Shown: one piece after another, positions 17,065-24,578 of the stretch | Numbering within the stretch: the first letter of the stretch is position 1 | How the letters are laid out: the number at the start of each line of letters is the position of its first letter | NCBI GenBank assembly: GCA_900547405.1 | Contig: URGL01000002.1 | Coordinates: 1-64,000, forward strand | DNA length: 64,000 nucleotides | DNA from: an uncultured Eubacteriales bacterium | Lineage (GTDB): Bacteria > Bacillota > Clostridia > Oscillospirales > Oscillospiraceae | Direction: 5' to 3' | Translations under genes and position numbers: made by a program | Notes under the pieces: model-generated | Seen by the model: only the letters and a program-made list of their open reading frames with translations | The model's database searches: none | What the model was told of the DNA's origin: nothing

Positions 17065-17964
17065 TCAGTTGTGGAAGGTAAACTCCGTGCAGTCCAGAGT
17101 TGCAAAATAATCCATAGGGGTCTCTGCCCGGCGGATCTTCTGGAAGGTTCCGTCCTCGCGGAGCAGGACCTCGGCGGAGCGGAGCTTGCCGTTGTAATTG
17201 TAGCCCATGGAATAGCAGTGGGCACCGGTGTCGTGGATCACCACGATGTCTCCCCGCTCAATGGCGGGCAGGCTCCGCTCAATGGCGAACTTGTCGTTGT
17301 TCTCGCACAGGCCGCCGGTGACATCGTACACGTGGTCCAGGATGGCATCCTCCTTGCCCAGCACTGTGATGTGGTGGTAAGCGCCGTACATGGCAGGCCG
17401 GATCAGGTCCGTGGCGCAGGCATCCAGGCCGATGTACTCCCGGTAGATGTGCTTCTGATGGAGCACGGTGGAAACCAGGTGGCCGTAGGGAGCCAGCATG
17501 AACCGGCCCAGCTCTGTAAAGATAGCCACGTCTCCCAGGCCTGCCGGAGTCATGATCTGCTCAAATTTGGTCCGGACTCCATCGCCAATGGTCTGGATAT
17601 TGCAGCTGGGCTGCTCCGGGCGGTAGTCCACACCGATGCCGCCGGAGAGGTTGATGAACCGAAAATCCGCCCCGGTGGCGTTTTTCAGCCGCACCGCCAG
17701 GCGGAAGAGCTGGCTGGCCAGCTCTGGGTAATACTCGTTGGTGGTGGTATTGGAGGCCAGGAAGGCGTGAATGCCAAAGTGCTTGGTGCCCAGCTTCATG
17801 AGGCGGTTGATGGCCCCCGCCATCTGATCTTCGGTCATGCCGTATTTGGCATCCCGGGGCATATCCATAATGGTGTTGCCCAGGCTGAAGGAGCCGCCGG
17901 GATTATATCGCAGGCACACCGTCTCCGGCACCGGCCCCAATCGCTCCAGGAAATCCACATTCAT
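17065..17964 (-). pseudogene. lysA: Diaminopimelate decarboxylase-like gene, 5' third missing
   Basis: The 299-aa frame matches LysA-type fold III PLP decarboxylases from within the barrel to the end: VCLRYNPGGSFSLG, FGIHAFLASNTT, INLSGGIGVDYRP, FTELGRFMLAPYG, the active-site cysteine region YDVTGGLCENNDKFA and GAHCYSMGYNYNGKLRSAE. About 120 N-terminal residues are absent, including the strand carrying the PLP lysine (YAxKAN in the family). The sequence upstream to trhA does not encode them on either strand. Without that lysine it cannot bind PLP normally, so I call it a truncated pseudogene. If it is still translated, the product would be inactive. Confidence 0.8.
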
Positions 17965-18108
17965 GGGGAATTGTCAATCTTTTTCTTTCTCTACCTTCAG
18001 TAGAAATCGGTCTCTTCCCGGTGTAGAGCTGTAGAGTCCCCACTGTAGGCACACATTCCGCCATTTTGTGCTATACTGAAAGCACAAAACCCAAGGAGGT
18101 AACTGAGT

Positions 18109-18783
18109 ATGCTGAAACGAACCAAGCTGGCTGACCGGCAGCTTCCGAACTATAGCACCGGCGAAGAGATCATGAATACCGTCACCCATATTGTGGGCGG
18201 AGCCATGGGCGTGGCGGCTCTGACCATGTGCGTTATGCTGGCAGCCCAGAACCGCAACATCTACGGAGTCATCGGCTCCTCCATCTACGGCTTCTGCATG
18301 ATCGCCCTCTACAGTGTATCCAGCGTCTACCACGGCCTGCGGCCCGGCATGGGCAAGAAGGTCATGCAGGTCATCGACCACTGCACCATCTATTTTCTCA
18401 TTTGCGGCACCTACACCGTCATCGCCCTGTCTGCCATCCGGCCCATCTATCCGAAGCTGGGCTGGCTTCTCCTTGGCTTCGAGTGGATCATGGCCATCAT
18501 TGCCACGGTGCTGACGGCCATCGATCTGAAGCAATACCGGGTCTTCTCCATGATCTGCTACATCGGTATGGGCTGGGCCATTATCCCCTTTGCCAAGGTG
18601 GTCATGCAGGTGCTGACAAAGCCCGGGTTTTATCTGCTTCTCGCCGGAGGCATCGCCTACACCATCGGTGCCGTGCTCTATGGCATTGGCAGCAAGAAAA
18701 AGTGGATGCACTCCGTGTTCCATATCTTCGTAGACATCGGAAGCCTCCTGCAGTTTCTGTGCGTGGCGATGTACGCACTGTGA
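18109..18783 (+). CDS. trhA: Hemolysin III family / PAQR membrane protein TrhA
   Basis: A 224-aa protein with seven hydrophobic segments and the PAQR metal-site motifs: EEIMNTVTHIVGG, SSVYHGL near residue 70, FLICGTYTVIA, and the C-terminal pair SVFHIFVDIGSLLQF. The His residues of SSVYHGL and of HxFxD would bind a metal, as in PAQR hydrolase-like proteins. Bacterial members affect membrane fluidity; the name hemolysin is historical. AAGGAGG lies 8 bases before the ATG and TATACT at 18072-18077 may be the -10. Confidence 0.88.
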   Translation: MLKRTKLADRQLPNYSTGEEIMNTVTHIVGGAMGVAALTMCVMLAAQNRNIYGVIGSSIYGFCMIALYSVSSVYHGLRPGMGKKVMQVIDHCTIYFLICGTYTVIALSAIRPIYPKLGWLLLGFEWIMAIIATVLTAIDLKQYRVFSMICYIGMGWAIIPFAKVVMQVLTKPGFYLLLAGGIAYTIGAVLYGIGSKKKWMHSVFHIFVDIGSLLQFLCVAMYAL

Positions 18784-18814
18784 ACGGCATATAAACGGCA
18801 TATACATATAGCAA

Positions 18815-18838
18815 ACGGGGGCGGAAAACCGCCCCCGT
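18815..18838. terminator. Hairpin between convergent trhA and yoeB
   Basis: ACGGGGGCGG (18815-18824) pairs with CCGCCCCCGT (18829-18838) over an AAAA loop. Neither side has a long T run, but its place between convergent stops suggests a two-way terminator. Confidence 0.6.
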
Positions 18839-19098
18839 TAATCGTCATAATGGCCCTTGCATGACAGGACCTCCAGCACACCGCCTCGGATACGGTAGAC
18901 CAATCGGTGCGTATCATCGATACGTCTGCTCCAGAATCCACTCAGTTCTCCCTTTAGCGGCTCCGACTTGCCAAGCCCTTCAAAGTTGTTCCTTTCGATG
19001 TCCTTCAATAGCGTGTTGATCCTCTTCAGCATTTTCTTGTCTTGCAGCTGCCAATAGAGATAGTCCTCCCACGCCTCGTCAAACCACACCTTATTCAT
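18838..19098 (-). CDS. yoeB: Txe/YoeB-family toxin
   Basis: An 86-aa mRNA-interferase toxin of the YoeB family, close to the usual length (84). The family pattern is clear: VWFDEAWEDYLYWQLQDKKM, LKRINTLLKDIERNNFEGLG, KSEPLKGELSGFWSRRIDDT and HRLVYRI, ending SCKGHYDD with the catalytic His-Tyr end. The start overlaps the antitoxin stop by four bases (ATGA). In this family the toxin cuts mRNA at the ribosomal A site when released from its partner. Confidence 0.92.
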   Translation of the reverse strand: MNKVWFDEAWEDYLYWQLQDKKMLKRINTLLKDIERNNFEGLGKSEPLKGELSGFWSRRIDDTHRLVYRIRGGVLEVLSCKGHYDD

Positions 19099-19361
19099 TC
19101 GTCATCTGCCTCAATGAGTTCGTGCTTTACGCCCTCACCCCCATTCAAGGCAGCAATTCCACGGCGCAGATGTTCCATATTGCTCTGCGCGTAAAAGGGG
19201 TCCGCTGAAATCTCAAAAGGGATTCGTCTCTCTCTGCCAACCTTTTTGGCAAACACGGTAAAAGCCGCACTCATAGATAATCCCATGTCCGCACAGGCCT
19301 GCTCCATACTTCTTTTCACATCCGCATCCAGTTTGAAATTCACATTCACTGTCTGTGCCAT
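19095..19361 (-). CDS. relB: RelB/DinJ-family antitoxin
   Basis: An 88-aa antitoxin beginning MAQTVNVNFKLDADVKRSME with a ribbon-helix-helix domain, then ADMGLSMSAAFTVFAKKVGR, and an acidic C-terminus ending IEADDE. GAGGTG lies 6 bases before the ATG at 19361; alternative in-frame starts at 19367 and 19370 are too close to it. Pairing of a RelB/DinJ antitoxin with a YoeB toxin, rather than YefM, is a common mix in Clostridia. Confidence 0.88.
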   Translation of the reverse strand: MAQTVNVNFKLDADVKRSMEQACADMGLSMSAAFTVFAKKVGRERRIPFEISADPFYAQSNMEHLRRGIAALNGGEGVKHELIEADDE

Positions 19362-19434
19362 ATTCATCACCTCACCGGTAGTATATGATATCGCTAAGAA
19401 AAAATCAAGTGTTTTTCTTTAATTTTTCTTCACT

Positions 19435-20058
19435 TTATCTTTGTAAGGGTGATACTCGGCAGGATTCCCGCACCACCTGCACCACAGTATCCGGAGCATC
19501 GGCATTCAGCTCGTGTCCGGCATGAGGGACAACATAAAGTCGGGCATTGGGAAGATATTTTGCCAGCCGCCTGGCAGCCGCAAGGTTTGGGTGGTCTTTT
19601 TCGCCGCAGGCAACGGTCACCGGGCAGTGAATGGTGCTCAACCGGTCAGTAAAATCCAGTTTTTTCATCGAGCGGGTCAAATCACGGACTTGCTCCTTTT
19701 TCATGCCTGTAGACGCGAATGCCTTGTCCGGCATACAGCGAAACAGGAGGTCCTGGATGTCCATCAGCAGCCGGGGTGTCCTGTCTCTGGCTCCCAGCAG
19801 AACCATAGCTGCCACCTGGTCACCATGGCGGAGGGCATAATCCAGCGCCAGCATACCGCCCAGAGACAGGCCGCAGAGGCATAGGGGCTCTTTTTCATAC
19901 TCGTACCGTTCTTCCAAGGAAGAGAGAATGGCGGAATAGTTCAGCTTCTCCCCCGCTATTTCAAAAAGTTCCGGGCAATCCGTATTGGGAAATTGACTGG
20001 CCACCTGGTCCCAGTCTGCCGCCCGCTGGCCCAGCCCGTGGAGAAAAACGATCTTCAT
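19435..20058 (-). CDS. Alpha/beta hydrolase
   Basis: A 207-aa hydrolase starting MKIVFLHGLGQRAADWDQVA (oxyanion HGLG motif). The nucleophile elbow is LCGLSLGGMLALDYA (Ser in GLSLGG), the acid region is VACGEKDHPN, and the catalytic His is in VVPHAGHELN. The substrate is unknown. Its ATG overlaps the stop of the XRE gene by four bases (ATGA), so the two are coupled. A longer upstream frame is only the shadow of that gene. Confidence 0.82.
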   Translation of the reverse strand: MKIVFLHGLGQRAADWDQVASQFPNTDCPELFEIAGEKLNYSAILSSLEERYEYEKEPLCLCGLSLGGMLALDYALRHGDQVAAMVLLGARDRTPRLLMDIQDLLFRCMPDKAFASTGMKKEQVRDLTRSMKKLDFTDRLSTIHCPVTVACGEKDHPNLAAARRLAKYLPNARLYVVPHAGHELNADAPDTVVQVVRESCRVSPLQR

Positions 20059-20837
20059 TTTGTCCCCTCCTTCCGAGCATCCGCCCAAAAGCATGCCAGG
20101 GCCAGCAGCACCATGATGACGGCATTGAACAGATCCGAATAGAGGTCCACCACTCCTACCTGGGGCAGAAAGATAGCCACCAGGGCCATAACCACAAAAG
20201 GCATCGGGAGCAGGACCAGCAGCCCCACTCCCGTCGCCCGCCAGGGGCGGCCAGGGATACGTCGGCAAACCCCGTAGAGGCACCACAGGTCCGCAATAGC
20301 GGCCAGGGCAATACACCCGCCAAGGCTCAGGACTATGGGCCGCTTCAGCAGTAGGGCCAGCCCCGCCAGATAGGGAACAGGCACCAGGCTCACCATCAAC
20401 AGGGTCTTAAAAAGCACCCGGTCCTTCGCCCGAAAGAAGGGCAGCAGGACACCAACCCCCACCAGGATGGACAGCGCTACGATCCAGGACCACCCGAGCT
20501 TCCCAGAGGTGAAGTAGTCGCAGATAAAGCATACAAAGGCCCCTGTAATGCCCAAGGCAGATATCCACACAAAGAAGACCCGCTTTCCTTTCTCCGGCCA
20601 GCAGAAGGCCCGTCTCCCGGTCTTTCGTACCGGTTCGGCGCTGTCCTCCTTGGTCAGGTAGTCCATGGATACACCGTACAGCTCGCTGAGCCGAACCAGT
20701 ATCCCCAGCTCCGGCGTGGATAGATTCAGCTCCCACTTGGATATGGTCTGCCGTGTCACGTTGACTTTCCCTGCCAAAGCCTCCTGGGATAATCCCGCCT
20801 GTTTTCTAAGCGCTTGCAGCTTTTCTCCGAGTGTCAT
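20055..20837 (-). CDS. XRE-family transcriptional regulator with membrane domain
   Basis: A 260-aa protein. Residues 1-60 are an XRE helix-turn-helix (LGEKLQALRKQAGLSQEALA, VTRQTISKWELN). The remainder holds about five to six hydrophobic helices (VFFVWISALGITGAFVCFIC; WIVALSILVGVGVLLPFF; VALVLLPMPFVV-like stretches). This architecture is common in Firmicutes as a membrane-anchored regulator with unknown signal. The start at 20837 has GGGGAG upstream; the frame runs further without a site. It is co-transcribed with a hydrolase, perhaps the effector it controls. Confidence 0.78.
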   Translation of the reverse strand: MTLGEKLQALRKQAGLSQEALAGKVNVTRQTISKWELNLSTPELGILVRLSELYGVSMDYLTKEDSAEPVRKTGRRAFCWPEKGKRVFFVWISALGITGAFVCFICDYFTSGKLGWSWIVALSILVGVGVLLPFFRAKDRVLFKTLLMVSLVPVPYLAGLALLLKRPIVLSLGGCIALAAIADLWCLYGVCRRIPGRPWRATGVGLLVLLPMPFVVMALVAIFLPQVGVVDLYSDLFNAVIMVLLALACFWADARKEGTK

Positions 20838-20917
20838 AGCTCCCCGCCTCCGTTTTCCTGTTTCCGGAACAGTATAACAGATAGGCTGCCTTTTTACCAC
20901 CACTTTCGGCAAAATCC

Positions 20918-20998
20918 GCCCGCAACGAATCGTTGCGGGCGGGACCAATAGCTATGAAACGGAGATTGCCACACCAGTCTGCGGACTGGTGTGGCAAT
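20918..20998. repeat. Two adjacent perfect inverted repeats
   Basis: GCCCGCAACGA/TCGTTGCGGGC (20918-20940, one-base centre) is followed by a second hairpin with 15-bp arms, 20965-20979 and 20984-20998, around TGCG. The latter could form a very stable hairpin 14 bases after the larC stop (21012) and may serve as a 3'-end structure. The paired layout resembles intergenic REP-type elements. Confidence 0.7.
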
Positions 20999-21011
20999 GG
21001 CAGCGATATTT

Positions 21012-21440
21012 TTACGGATTTTTCCGGAAGCCCTCCTCCGCCGCCTGGCGGACCTGGGCAATCGGGATATTCTGCTCCAGGGCGATCCGGCGCAGGTCTT
21101 CGTACTCCGGCTTGAACCGGCCCTCTACGGTCTTGACCCGGACAGGCCCCCAGGGGGTTTCCGCCTGGGCGAATTCCCGGCGAAGAAGGTAGCGCCGGTG
21201 CTCCGTCTGACGGATGCCGAGGGTGGTGGTGTGCCGAAAGAGGCACTGGGCCAGTTCTTCCTTCCGGTCTTCCCTGCTCAGGACGCTGAGCTGGATCCCC
21301 GGGCGGTTTTTCTTCATGCCGATGGGGGTGGTCCACACATCCAAGGCACCGGCATCCAGGAGCCGCTCCATGGCAAAGGCTATGTCCTCCGGGGTCATAT
21401 CGTCCAGATTGCAGCTGAGCTCCCACACCGTGTCCGTCAT
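21012..21440 (-). CDS. larC: LarC C-terminal domain protein (nickel-pincer cofactor nickel insertion)
   Basis: A 142-aa protein matching only the C-terminal (LarC2) part of LarC: WELSCNLDDMTPEDIAFAME, LLDAGALDVWTTPIGMKKNR, PGIQLSVLS and TTLGIRQTEHRRYLLRRE. LarC inserts nickel into the pincer cofactor using CTP. In Lactobacillus LarC arises from two frames by programmed frameshifting. Here no LarC1 reading frame precedes it: the ATG at 21440 overlaps the larB stop by four bases. LarC1 must be elsewhere or absent. Confidence 0.85.
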   Translation of the reverse strand: MTDTVWELSCNLDDMTPEDIAFAMERLLDAGALDVWTTPIGMKKNRPGIQLSVLSREDRKEELAQCLFRHTTTLGIRQTEHRRYLLRREFAQAETPWGPVRVKTVEGRFKPEYEDLRRIALEQNIPIAQVRQAAEEGFRKNP

Positions 21441-22192
21441 CTTCGAGCCTCCATATGGTTCATCATGCTGGCCAGATATCCCGCCCCAAAGCCATTGTCG
21501 ATGTTCACCACAGACACACCGCTGGCGCAGGAGTTGAGCATGCTCAGAAGGGCCGCCAGGCCGCCGAAGGCCGTGCCGTAGCCCACGCTGGTGGGCACCG
21601 CGATCACCGGGCAGTCGCACAGGCCGCCGATGACGCTGGCCAGAGCCCCTTCCATACCGGCAATGGCTACCACTACGCTGGCATCCATCAGCTCCTGGCT
21701 ATGGGCCATAAGCCGGTGGATACCGGAGACACCTACATCATAGAGCCGCACCACCTCGTTGCCCAGGAACTCCGCCGTCAGGGCCGCCTCCTCGGACACA
21801 GGGATATCGCTGGTGCCGCCGGTGGCAATGACGATCCTGCCCATGCCCCAGGGCTTGGCCATGCCGCCGGAAATGGCCAGGTTGGCATTTTCATAGTAGG
21901 TGATAGGAACCTGGGTCCCCACAAATTTCGCTTTTTCCGGAGATATCCGGGTAATGAGCACATTTTCCTGACCGTTTTCCCGGAGGCTCCTGATGATCCC
22001 GGCAATCTGCTGGGCGGTCTTTCCGGCTCCGTAGATCACCTCTCCGGCTCCCTGGCGGAGGCGGCGGTGGAGATCCACCTTGGCATAACCGATATCCTCA
22101 AAGGGCTTCTGCTTCAGGTGAAGCAGGGCCTGGTCCACAGACATGGATCCATTCTGGACCCCCAGCAGGACCTCTCGCACCTCACTGTCCAT
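21437..22192 (-). CDS. larB: Nickel pincer cofactor biosynthesis protein LarB
   Basis: A 251-aa LarB, which carboxylates and hydrolyses nicotinic acid adenine dinucleotide to start the pincer cofactor. The N-terminus has FEDIGYAKVDLHRRLRQGAG and GEVIYGAGKTAQQIAGII. The C-terminal AIR-carboxylase-like domain has RIVIATGGTSDIPVSEEA, YDVGVSGIHRLM, VVVAIAGMEGALASVIGGL and PTSVGYGTAFGGLAALLSM. It overlaps larE by 11 bases and larC by 4. Confidence 0.95.
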   Translation of the reverse strand: MDSEVREVLLGVQNGSMSVDQALLHLKQKPFEDIGYAKVDLHRRLRQGAGEVIYGAGKTAQQIAGIIRSLRENGQENVLITRISPEKAKFVGTQVPITYYENANLAISGGMAKPWGMGRIVIATGGTSDIPVSEEAALTAEFLGNEVVRLYDVGVSGIHRLMAHSQELMDASVVVAIAGMEGALASVIGGLCDCPVIAVPTSVGYGTAFGGLAALLSMLNSCASGVSVVNIDNGFGAGYLASMMNHMEARR

Positions 22193-22937
22193 TGCGGGCC
22201 TCCATATCCAAAATCACCCCGGCATAGCGGGTCTTCAAAGTGCGGGTAATCTCCCCCCGCAGAGCCAGGAAGGTATCCATCTGGGCCTCAGGCAGCTGGA
22301 CCAGGGCAAGGTCTCCGCTCAGCTGGCGCACCCGCAGATCCCGGAAGCCCAGGCTCATCAGGTGATCCTCTGCCCATTCGGTCCTGGCCAAATCCGCTCC
22401 GGTGATCTCCGTCCCCGCGGGGATCCGGGTAGCCAGGCAGGCATAGGAGGGCTTGTCCCAGGTGAAGAGCCCCGCCTCCTGGGAGAGGCTACGGATCTCT
22501 GCCTTGGTCAGCCCTGTCAGGCGCAGGGGAGACAGGACCTTCATTTCCTGTAGGGCCTTCATGCCGGGCCGGTCAGAAACCTGGTCCGAGGCGTTGGTGC
22601 CGTCCAGCACCGTATCGTAGCCGTCAGCCTTGGCCTGCCGCAAAATATTGCCAAAAATGTGCTGCTTGCAGAAGTAGCACCGGTTCTTGGGGTTCACGGT
22701 CACGTCCGGGCAGGCCAGTACATCCAGAGTCAGCACCTGGATATCGGCTCCAAGCTGAGAGGCCAGACGCAGAGCATCCTGATACTCAAATTCCGGCTGA
22801 AAAGCGGTTTTTACATAGTAGGCCTTCACGTCCGCCCCCAGCTGCCTGGCAGCATAGAGCAGATAAGAGGAGTCCACTCCGCCGGAGAAGGCCAAGGCCG
22901 CTTTGGGATGGGCTCCGAAAAATTCTTGTAATGTCAT
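22182..22937 (-). CDS. larE: ATP-dependent sulfurtransferase LarE
   Basis: A 251-aa PP-loop enzyme that installs the two sulfurs of the nickel pincer cofactor. The PP-loop is AFSGGVDSSYLLYAA (residues about 16-30). Three cysteines stand out: Cys87 and Cys90 in NRCYFCK and Cys167 in PSYACLATRIP. From what is known of the family, a single Cys at the last position means a sacrificial donor, while the three-Cys pattern marks the iron-sulfur-cluster type, so this is probably the cluster type. It begins just before the csoR-like stop, in the same operon. Confidence 0.93.
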   Translation of the reverse strand: MTLQEFFGAHPKAALAFSGGVDSSYLLYAARQLGADVKAYYVKTAFQPEFEYQDALRLASQLGADIQVLTLDVLACPDVTVNPKNRCYFCKQHIFGNILRQAKADGYDTVLDGTNASDQVSDRPGMKALQEMKVLSPLRLTGLTKAEIRSLSQEAGLFTWDKPSYACLATRIPAGTEITGADLARTEWAEDHLMSLGFRDLRVRQLSGDLALVQLPEAQMDTFLALRGEITRTLKTRYAGVILDMEARNGQ

Positions 22938-22938
22938 A

Positions 22939-23322
22939 TCATTTCACCAGTTTGTCGATGGCTTGAATCAAATCTTCAATGGCCTCCTGATCTCCGGCGG
23001 CCACAGCATCCACCATACAGTGGCGCATATGGTCCTTGAGGATCACTTTTCCTGTGTTATCCAGGGCGGAGCGCACTGCCGCCAGCTGCACCAGCACCTC
23101 GGAGCAGTCATAGCCTTCCTCCACCATCCGCTTCACCTTTTCCAGATGCCCGATGGCCCGGGACAGGCGGTTGATCACCGCCTTCTGATTTTCGTGAACA
23201 TGGCCGTGGGAATGGGGGATCCCGTGGGCATGGAAATAGGCATGGTCATGCTCGTGGTCATGAGGATGCTCGTGGTCATGGTCGTGGGGATGGTCCTGGT
23301 CGTGGTCATGTAATTCAGACAT
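22939..23322 (-). CDS. CsoR/RcnR-family metal-sensing repressor with His-rich N-terminus
   Basis: A 127-aa four-helix repressor. Residues 1-44 are a His/Asp tail (18 His). The core RLSRAIGHLEKVKRMVEEGY and CSEVLVQLAAVRSALDN is typical. Candidate ligands Cys73, His98 and Cys102 have the CsoR spacing (25 and 4), that is Cys-His-Cys as in copper sensors, whereas nickel sensors of the RcnR type usually have His in the last position. Yet it heads an operon of nickel-pincer genes and faces a His-rich and a CooT protein, so nickel is the contextual guess. AAGGTG precedes the ATG. Confidence 0.88.
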   Translation of the reverse strand: MSELHDHDQDHPHDHDHEHPHDHEHDHAYFHAHGIPHSHGHVHENQKAVINRLSRAIGHLEKVKRMVEEGYDCSEVLVQLAAVRSALDNTGKVILKDHMRHCMVDAVAAGDQEAIEDLIQAIDKLVK

Positions 23323-23354
23323 GGCGGCACCTTCGTTTCTCTGTAATGTATAGT

Positions 23355-23383
23355 ATTATACTCTATTTTCAGGCTCTTTGCAA
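23355..23383 (-). promoter_or_regulatory. Promoter of csoR-larE-larB-larC
   Basis: TTGCAA (23383-23378) and TATAAT (23360-23355) with a 17-base spacer on the minus strand. The -10 lies in an inverted repeat (GTATA-gtat-TATAC), a possible operator. Confidence 0.75.
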
Positions 23384-23409
23384 GTAGCATTCCCCCGCAA
23401 AGAAATACT
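23384..23409. promoter_or_regulatory. Candidate metalloregulator operator between divergent promoters
   Basis: AGTAGCATTCCCCCGCAAAG carries a run of five C (23392-23396) flanked by AGTA and ATACT, reminiscent of the G-tract operators of CsoR/RcnR repressors. It lies exactly between the two divergent -35 boxes. This is an inference from pattern only. Confidence 0.35.
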
Positions 23410-23438
23410 TTGACATCTCTGAACAATGCGAGTATAAT
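23410..23438 (+). promoter_or_regulatory. Consensus promoter of the His-rich/cooT operon
   Basis: Perfect TTGACA (23410-23415), 17-base spacer, perfect TATAAT (23433-23438), 35 bases before the ATG at 23473. A promoter this strong is expected to need a repressor. Confidence 0.85.
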
Positions 23439-23472
23439 AAGTGCAAAATATACAAAAAGGAGGATCCTAGCT

Positions 23473-23835
23473 ATGCATTTGGATCACGATCATATTTCCG
23501 GCGGTGCCCACGAGCACACCCATACCCATGCCGATGGCACCGTCCACACCCATACCCACACCCACGAGGGGGACCACGACCACAGCCACGACTGCGCCCA
23601 CGACTGCGGCTCCTGCGGCAACACCTGCGAGCATACGCCCATGGAGGAGCTCACCGCTCTCATGAAGTATATGGTGGGCCACAATGCCGCCCACGCCAAG
23701 GAGCTGGCGGAGCTGGCCAAGAAGCTGGACGAAGCCGGCAATCACACCGCCTACGAGCAGGTCTGCGCTGCTGTCTCCGACTTCGAAAAGGGCAATATGC
23801 GTCTTTCCGTCGTCCTGCAGAGCCTGGCTGAGTAA
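23473..23835 (+). CDS. His-rich metal-binding protein
   Basis: A 120-aa protein. Residues 1-40 are a His/Asp/Thr tract with HTHTHADGTVHTHTHTHEGD, followed by a Cys cluster (CAHDCGSCGNTC, four Cys) and a helical C-terminal part (MKYMVGHNAAHAKELAELAK). It has no signal peptide, so it is cytoplasmic. It is probably a nickel or other transition-metal storage or delivery protein. The strong promoter, the AAAGGAGG ribosome site and the adjacent cooT support this. The ATG at 23473 is chosen from the ribosome site; codons further upstream overlap the promoter. Confidence 0.8.
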   Translation: MHLDHDHISGGAHEHTHTHADGTVHTHTHTHEGDHDHSHDCAHDCGSCGNTCEHTPMEELTALMKYMVGHNAAHAKELAELAKKLDEAGNHTAYEQVCAAVSDFEKGNMRLSVVLQSLAE

Positions 23836-23858
23836 TTCTAACTAAGGAGGCATCAACT

Positions 23859-24056
23859 ATGTGTCTTTCCACTGTTTACCGCAACAAAATAGATCCCCAG
23901 GATGTGGTCATGAAGAACGTTATGACCATCGAGTGCAAGGATGGGGTCATCCTCCTCACCGACCTGATGGAGCGCCAGGTAGCCGTTGAAGGCACCCTGG
24001 AAAAAGCCAACCTGGTAGACGGCTACGTCGTCATCAAGGAAGCAAAGAGCGCCTGA
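23859..24056 (+). CDS. cooT: CooT-family nickel-binding protein
   Basis: A 65-aa protein beginning MCLSTVYRNKIDPQDVVMKN, the exact size and Met-Cys start of CooT. In that family Cys2 binds nickel at a dimer interface. CooT was described beside CO dehydrogenase genes; here no CODH is present and its neighbours are nickel-pincer genes, so it may serve that pathway. It is 23 bases after the His-rich gene with a clear AAGGAGG. Confidence 0.85.
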   Translation: MCLSTVYRNKIDPQDVVMKNVMTIECKDGVILLTDLMERQVAVEGTLEKANLVDGYVVIKEAKSA

Positions 24057-24082
24057 CATTCTATACACACCCAGGAGATACC

Positions 24083-24559
24083 ATGTTTTTCAAATACCTG
24101 ATCGTCTTTTTCATTTCTATGGTGCCCCTCATTGAGCTCCGCGGTGCCATTCCCGTTGCCATCGGCATGGGGCTGGACACGCTGCCCTCTATTGCGGTCT
24201 GCGCCGTAGGCAATCTGCTGCCGGTACCCATTATCTACTTTTTCGCCCGGAAGTTTCTGATCTGGGGCCTGGATAAGCCCTATATCAGCGGCATATGCCA
24301 CTTCTTCCACGACAAAGGAGAAGCTGCCGGTCAGAAGCTCTCCAGCTCCCGCTTTGGTCGTTTTGGGTTAATGGCAGCCCTCATTGTCTTCGTGGGCATT
24401 CCCGTTCCCGGCACCGGTGCCTGGACCGGCACCTTAGGGGCCAGCTTTCTGGACCTGGGCATGAAGAAAACCGCCCTGTCCGTCACATTGGGGGTTCTGA
24501 TCGCCGCCATCATTATGGCCACCGTCAGCAACGTAGGGTTCCACGCCATCGGTATGTAA
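24083..24559 (+). CDS. Small multidrug-export-like membrane protein (COG2426)
   Basis: A 158-aa protein with about four to five membrane helices (LIVFFISMVPLIELRGAIPV; IAVCAVGNLLPVPIIYFFA; LMAALIVFVGIPVPGTGAWT; LSVTLGVLIAAIIMATV). The ELRGAIP and GIPVPGTGAW motifs identify the COG2426 group, whose transported substrate is not established. A role in metal export is suggested only by the neighbouring metal-binding genes and the shared operon. Confidence 0.78.
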   Translation: MFFKYLIVFFISMVPLIELRGAIPVAIGMGLDTLPSIAVCAVGNLLPVPIIYFFARKFLIWGLDKPYISGICHFFHDKGEAAGQKLSSSRFGRFGLMAALIVFVGIPVPGTGAWTGTLGASFLDLGMKKTALSVTLGVLIAAIIMATVSNVGFHAIGM

Positions 24560-24578
24560 TCACATAGGAGGAAGCAAT

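Noticed and set aside
17974..18807. 277-codon minus-strand frame that could have been the missing lysA 5' part
   Set aside because: It is antisense to trhA and encodes no LysA motifs.
23200..23620. Short tandem repeats, possible CRISPR or satellite
   Set aside because: They are His/Asp codon runs within the CsoR-like and His-rich genes, not spaced repeats.
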